Positions 63,851 to 64,000 of a stretch of DNA of 64,000 nucleotides are shown in pieces. The notes below the pieces were generated by a model. The model was not told where the DNA came from, did no database searches, and saw nothing but the letters and a program-made list of their open reading frames with translations. The translations under genes were made by a program, and so were the position numbers. Each line of letters starts with the position of its first letter. Within the stretch, counting starts at the first letter, position 1. Source of the DNA: Pseudomonas asuensis (GTDB taxonomy: Bacteria; Pseudomonadota; Gammaproteobacteria; Pseudomonadales; Pseudomonadaceae); NCBI RefSeq assembly GCF_014646755.1, contig NZ_BMNW01000002.1:551665-615664 (forward strand), written 5' to 3'.

Positions 63851-64000
63851 TTAGTTGAGCAGCTTGAGCACAGCGTTCGGCAGCTGGTTGGCCTGGGCCA
63901 GGATCGCAGTCGAAGCCTGCTGCAGGGTCTGCTGCTTGGTCATCTCTGATGTCTCGGCAGCAAAGTCAGCATCCTGAGTACGGCTGCGAGCAGCAGTGGC
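63851..64000 (-). CDS. Second flagellin gene, C-terminal part only
   Basis: The last 49 codons of a flagellin run to the window edge and end AVLKLLN. From 63903 to 64000 the DNA is identical base for base to 62283-62380 of fliC, at a constant offset of 1620. The difference lies in the last codons only (LKLLN against LKLLQ). The rest is outside the window. Confidence 0.93.
   Translation of the reverse strand, partial: ATAARSRTQDADFAAETSEMTKQQTLQQASTAILAQANQLPNAVLKLLN

Noticed and set aside
63652..63858. 68-codon plus-strand frame between the flagellin genes
   Set aside because: It runs through the flagellin terminator hairpin, has no ribosome binding site and no family match.
1..64000. CRISPR arrays, insertion sequences, prophage or rRNA genes
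   Set aside because: No regularly spaced repeats, transposase or integrase frames, or rRNA sequence was seen anywhere in the window.

Overview
The window reads as a chromosomal segment of a Pseudomonas-type gammaproteobacterium with moderate GC. I judge this from gene content and order: a polar-flagellum cluster with FleQ, FleSR, FleN and FlhF, a cheYZ-cheAB-motCD-ParA/ParP-cheW operon, a TyrA-AroA fusion gene, and a WbpM/WbpL locus beside ihfB-rpsA. The species cannot be named from the sequence alone. Almost everything is on the minus strand.

Layout. 1-1348: ccmA, ccmB and the first codons of ccmC (cytochrome c maturation). 1492-3326 (+): a FliK-like protein overlapping a stand-alone FlhB C-terminal-domain protein. 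3452-17751 (-): DUF2802 protein, cheW, parP-like, parA-like, motD, motC, cheB, cheA, cheZ, cheY, fliA, fleN, flhF, flhA. 18007-18537 (+): periplasmic Cu/Zn superoxide dismutase. 18571-32271 (-): flhB, fliR, fliQ, fliP, fliO, fliN, fliM, fliL, fliK, an Hpt gene, fliJ, fliI, fliH, fliG, fliF, fliE. 32619-41300 (-): comEA-like gene, rmlBACD, wbpM-like, wbpL-like, a UDP-sugar reductase/epimerase and a small membrane protein. 41603-51752 (-): ihfB, rpsA, cmk, tyrA-aroA, hisC, gltX, uvrB. 52046-55173 (+): aromatic aminotransferase, tRNA-Asn, LysP-like permease. 55203-63079 (-): fleR, fleS, fleQ, fliT-like, fliS, fliD, flaG, fliC. 63851-64000 (-): the 3' end of a second flagellin gene.

Regulation. 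The flagellar hierarchy can be read from promoters in the sequence. A sigma-70-like promoter precedes fleQ. Sigma-54 (-24/-12) elements precede fleSR, fliE, fliH, fliK and flhA, with a weaker one before fliD. FliA (sigma-28) elements precede fliC and fliS. Stem-loop terminators mark the ends of fliG, fliJ, fliD, both flagellins, ihfB, rpsA, gltX, uvrB and the tRNA.

Most unusual points. (1) CheA has four acidic motifs between its P1 and dimerisation domains, three of them in an in-frame 129-nt repeat, that resemble the CheY-binding tail of CheZ in the same operon. (2) A 23-kb O-antigen and housekeeping block separates fleR from fliE. (3) The Hpt gene lacks its usual hsbR/hsbA partners and follows a 28-codon ORF with a strong ribosome binding site. 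(4) The fleSR and fliC control regions hold perfect inverted repeats. (5) The lysP-like leader can form mutually exclusive stems, and the aminotransferase leader duplicates its start-codon context, creating an overlapping upstream ORF. I did not find a wholly new multi-gene system, CRISPR array, insertion sequence or prophage.
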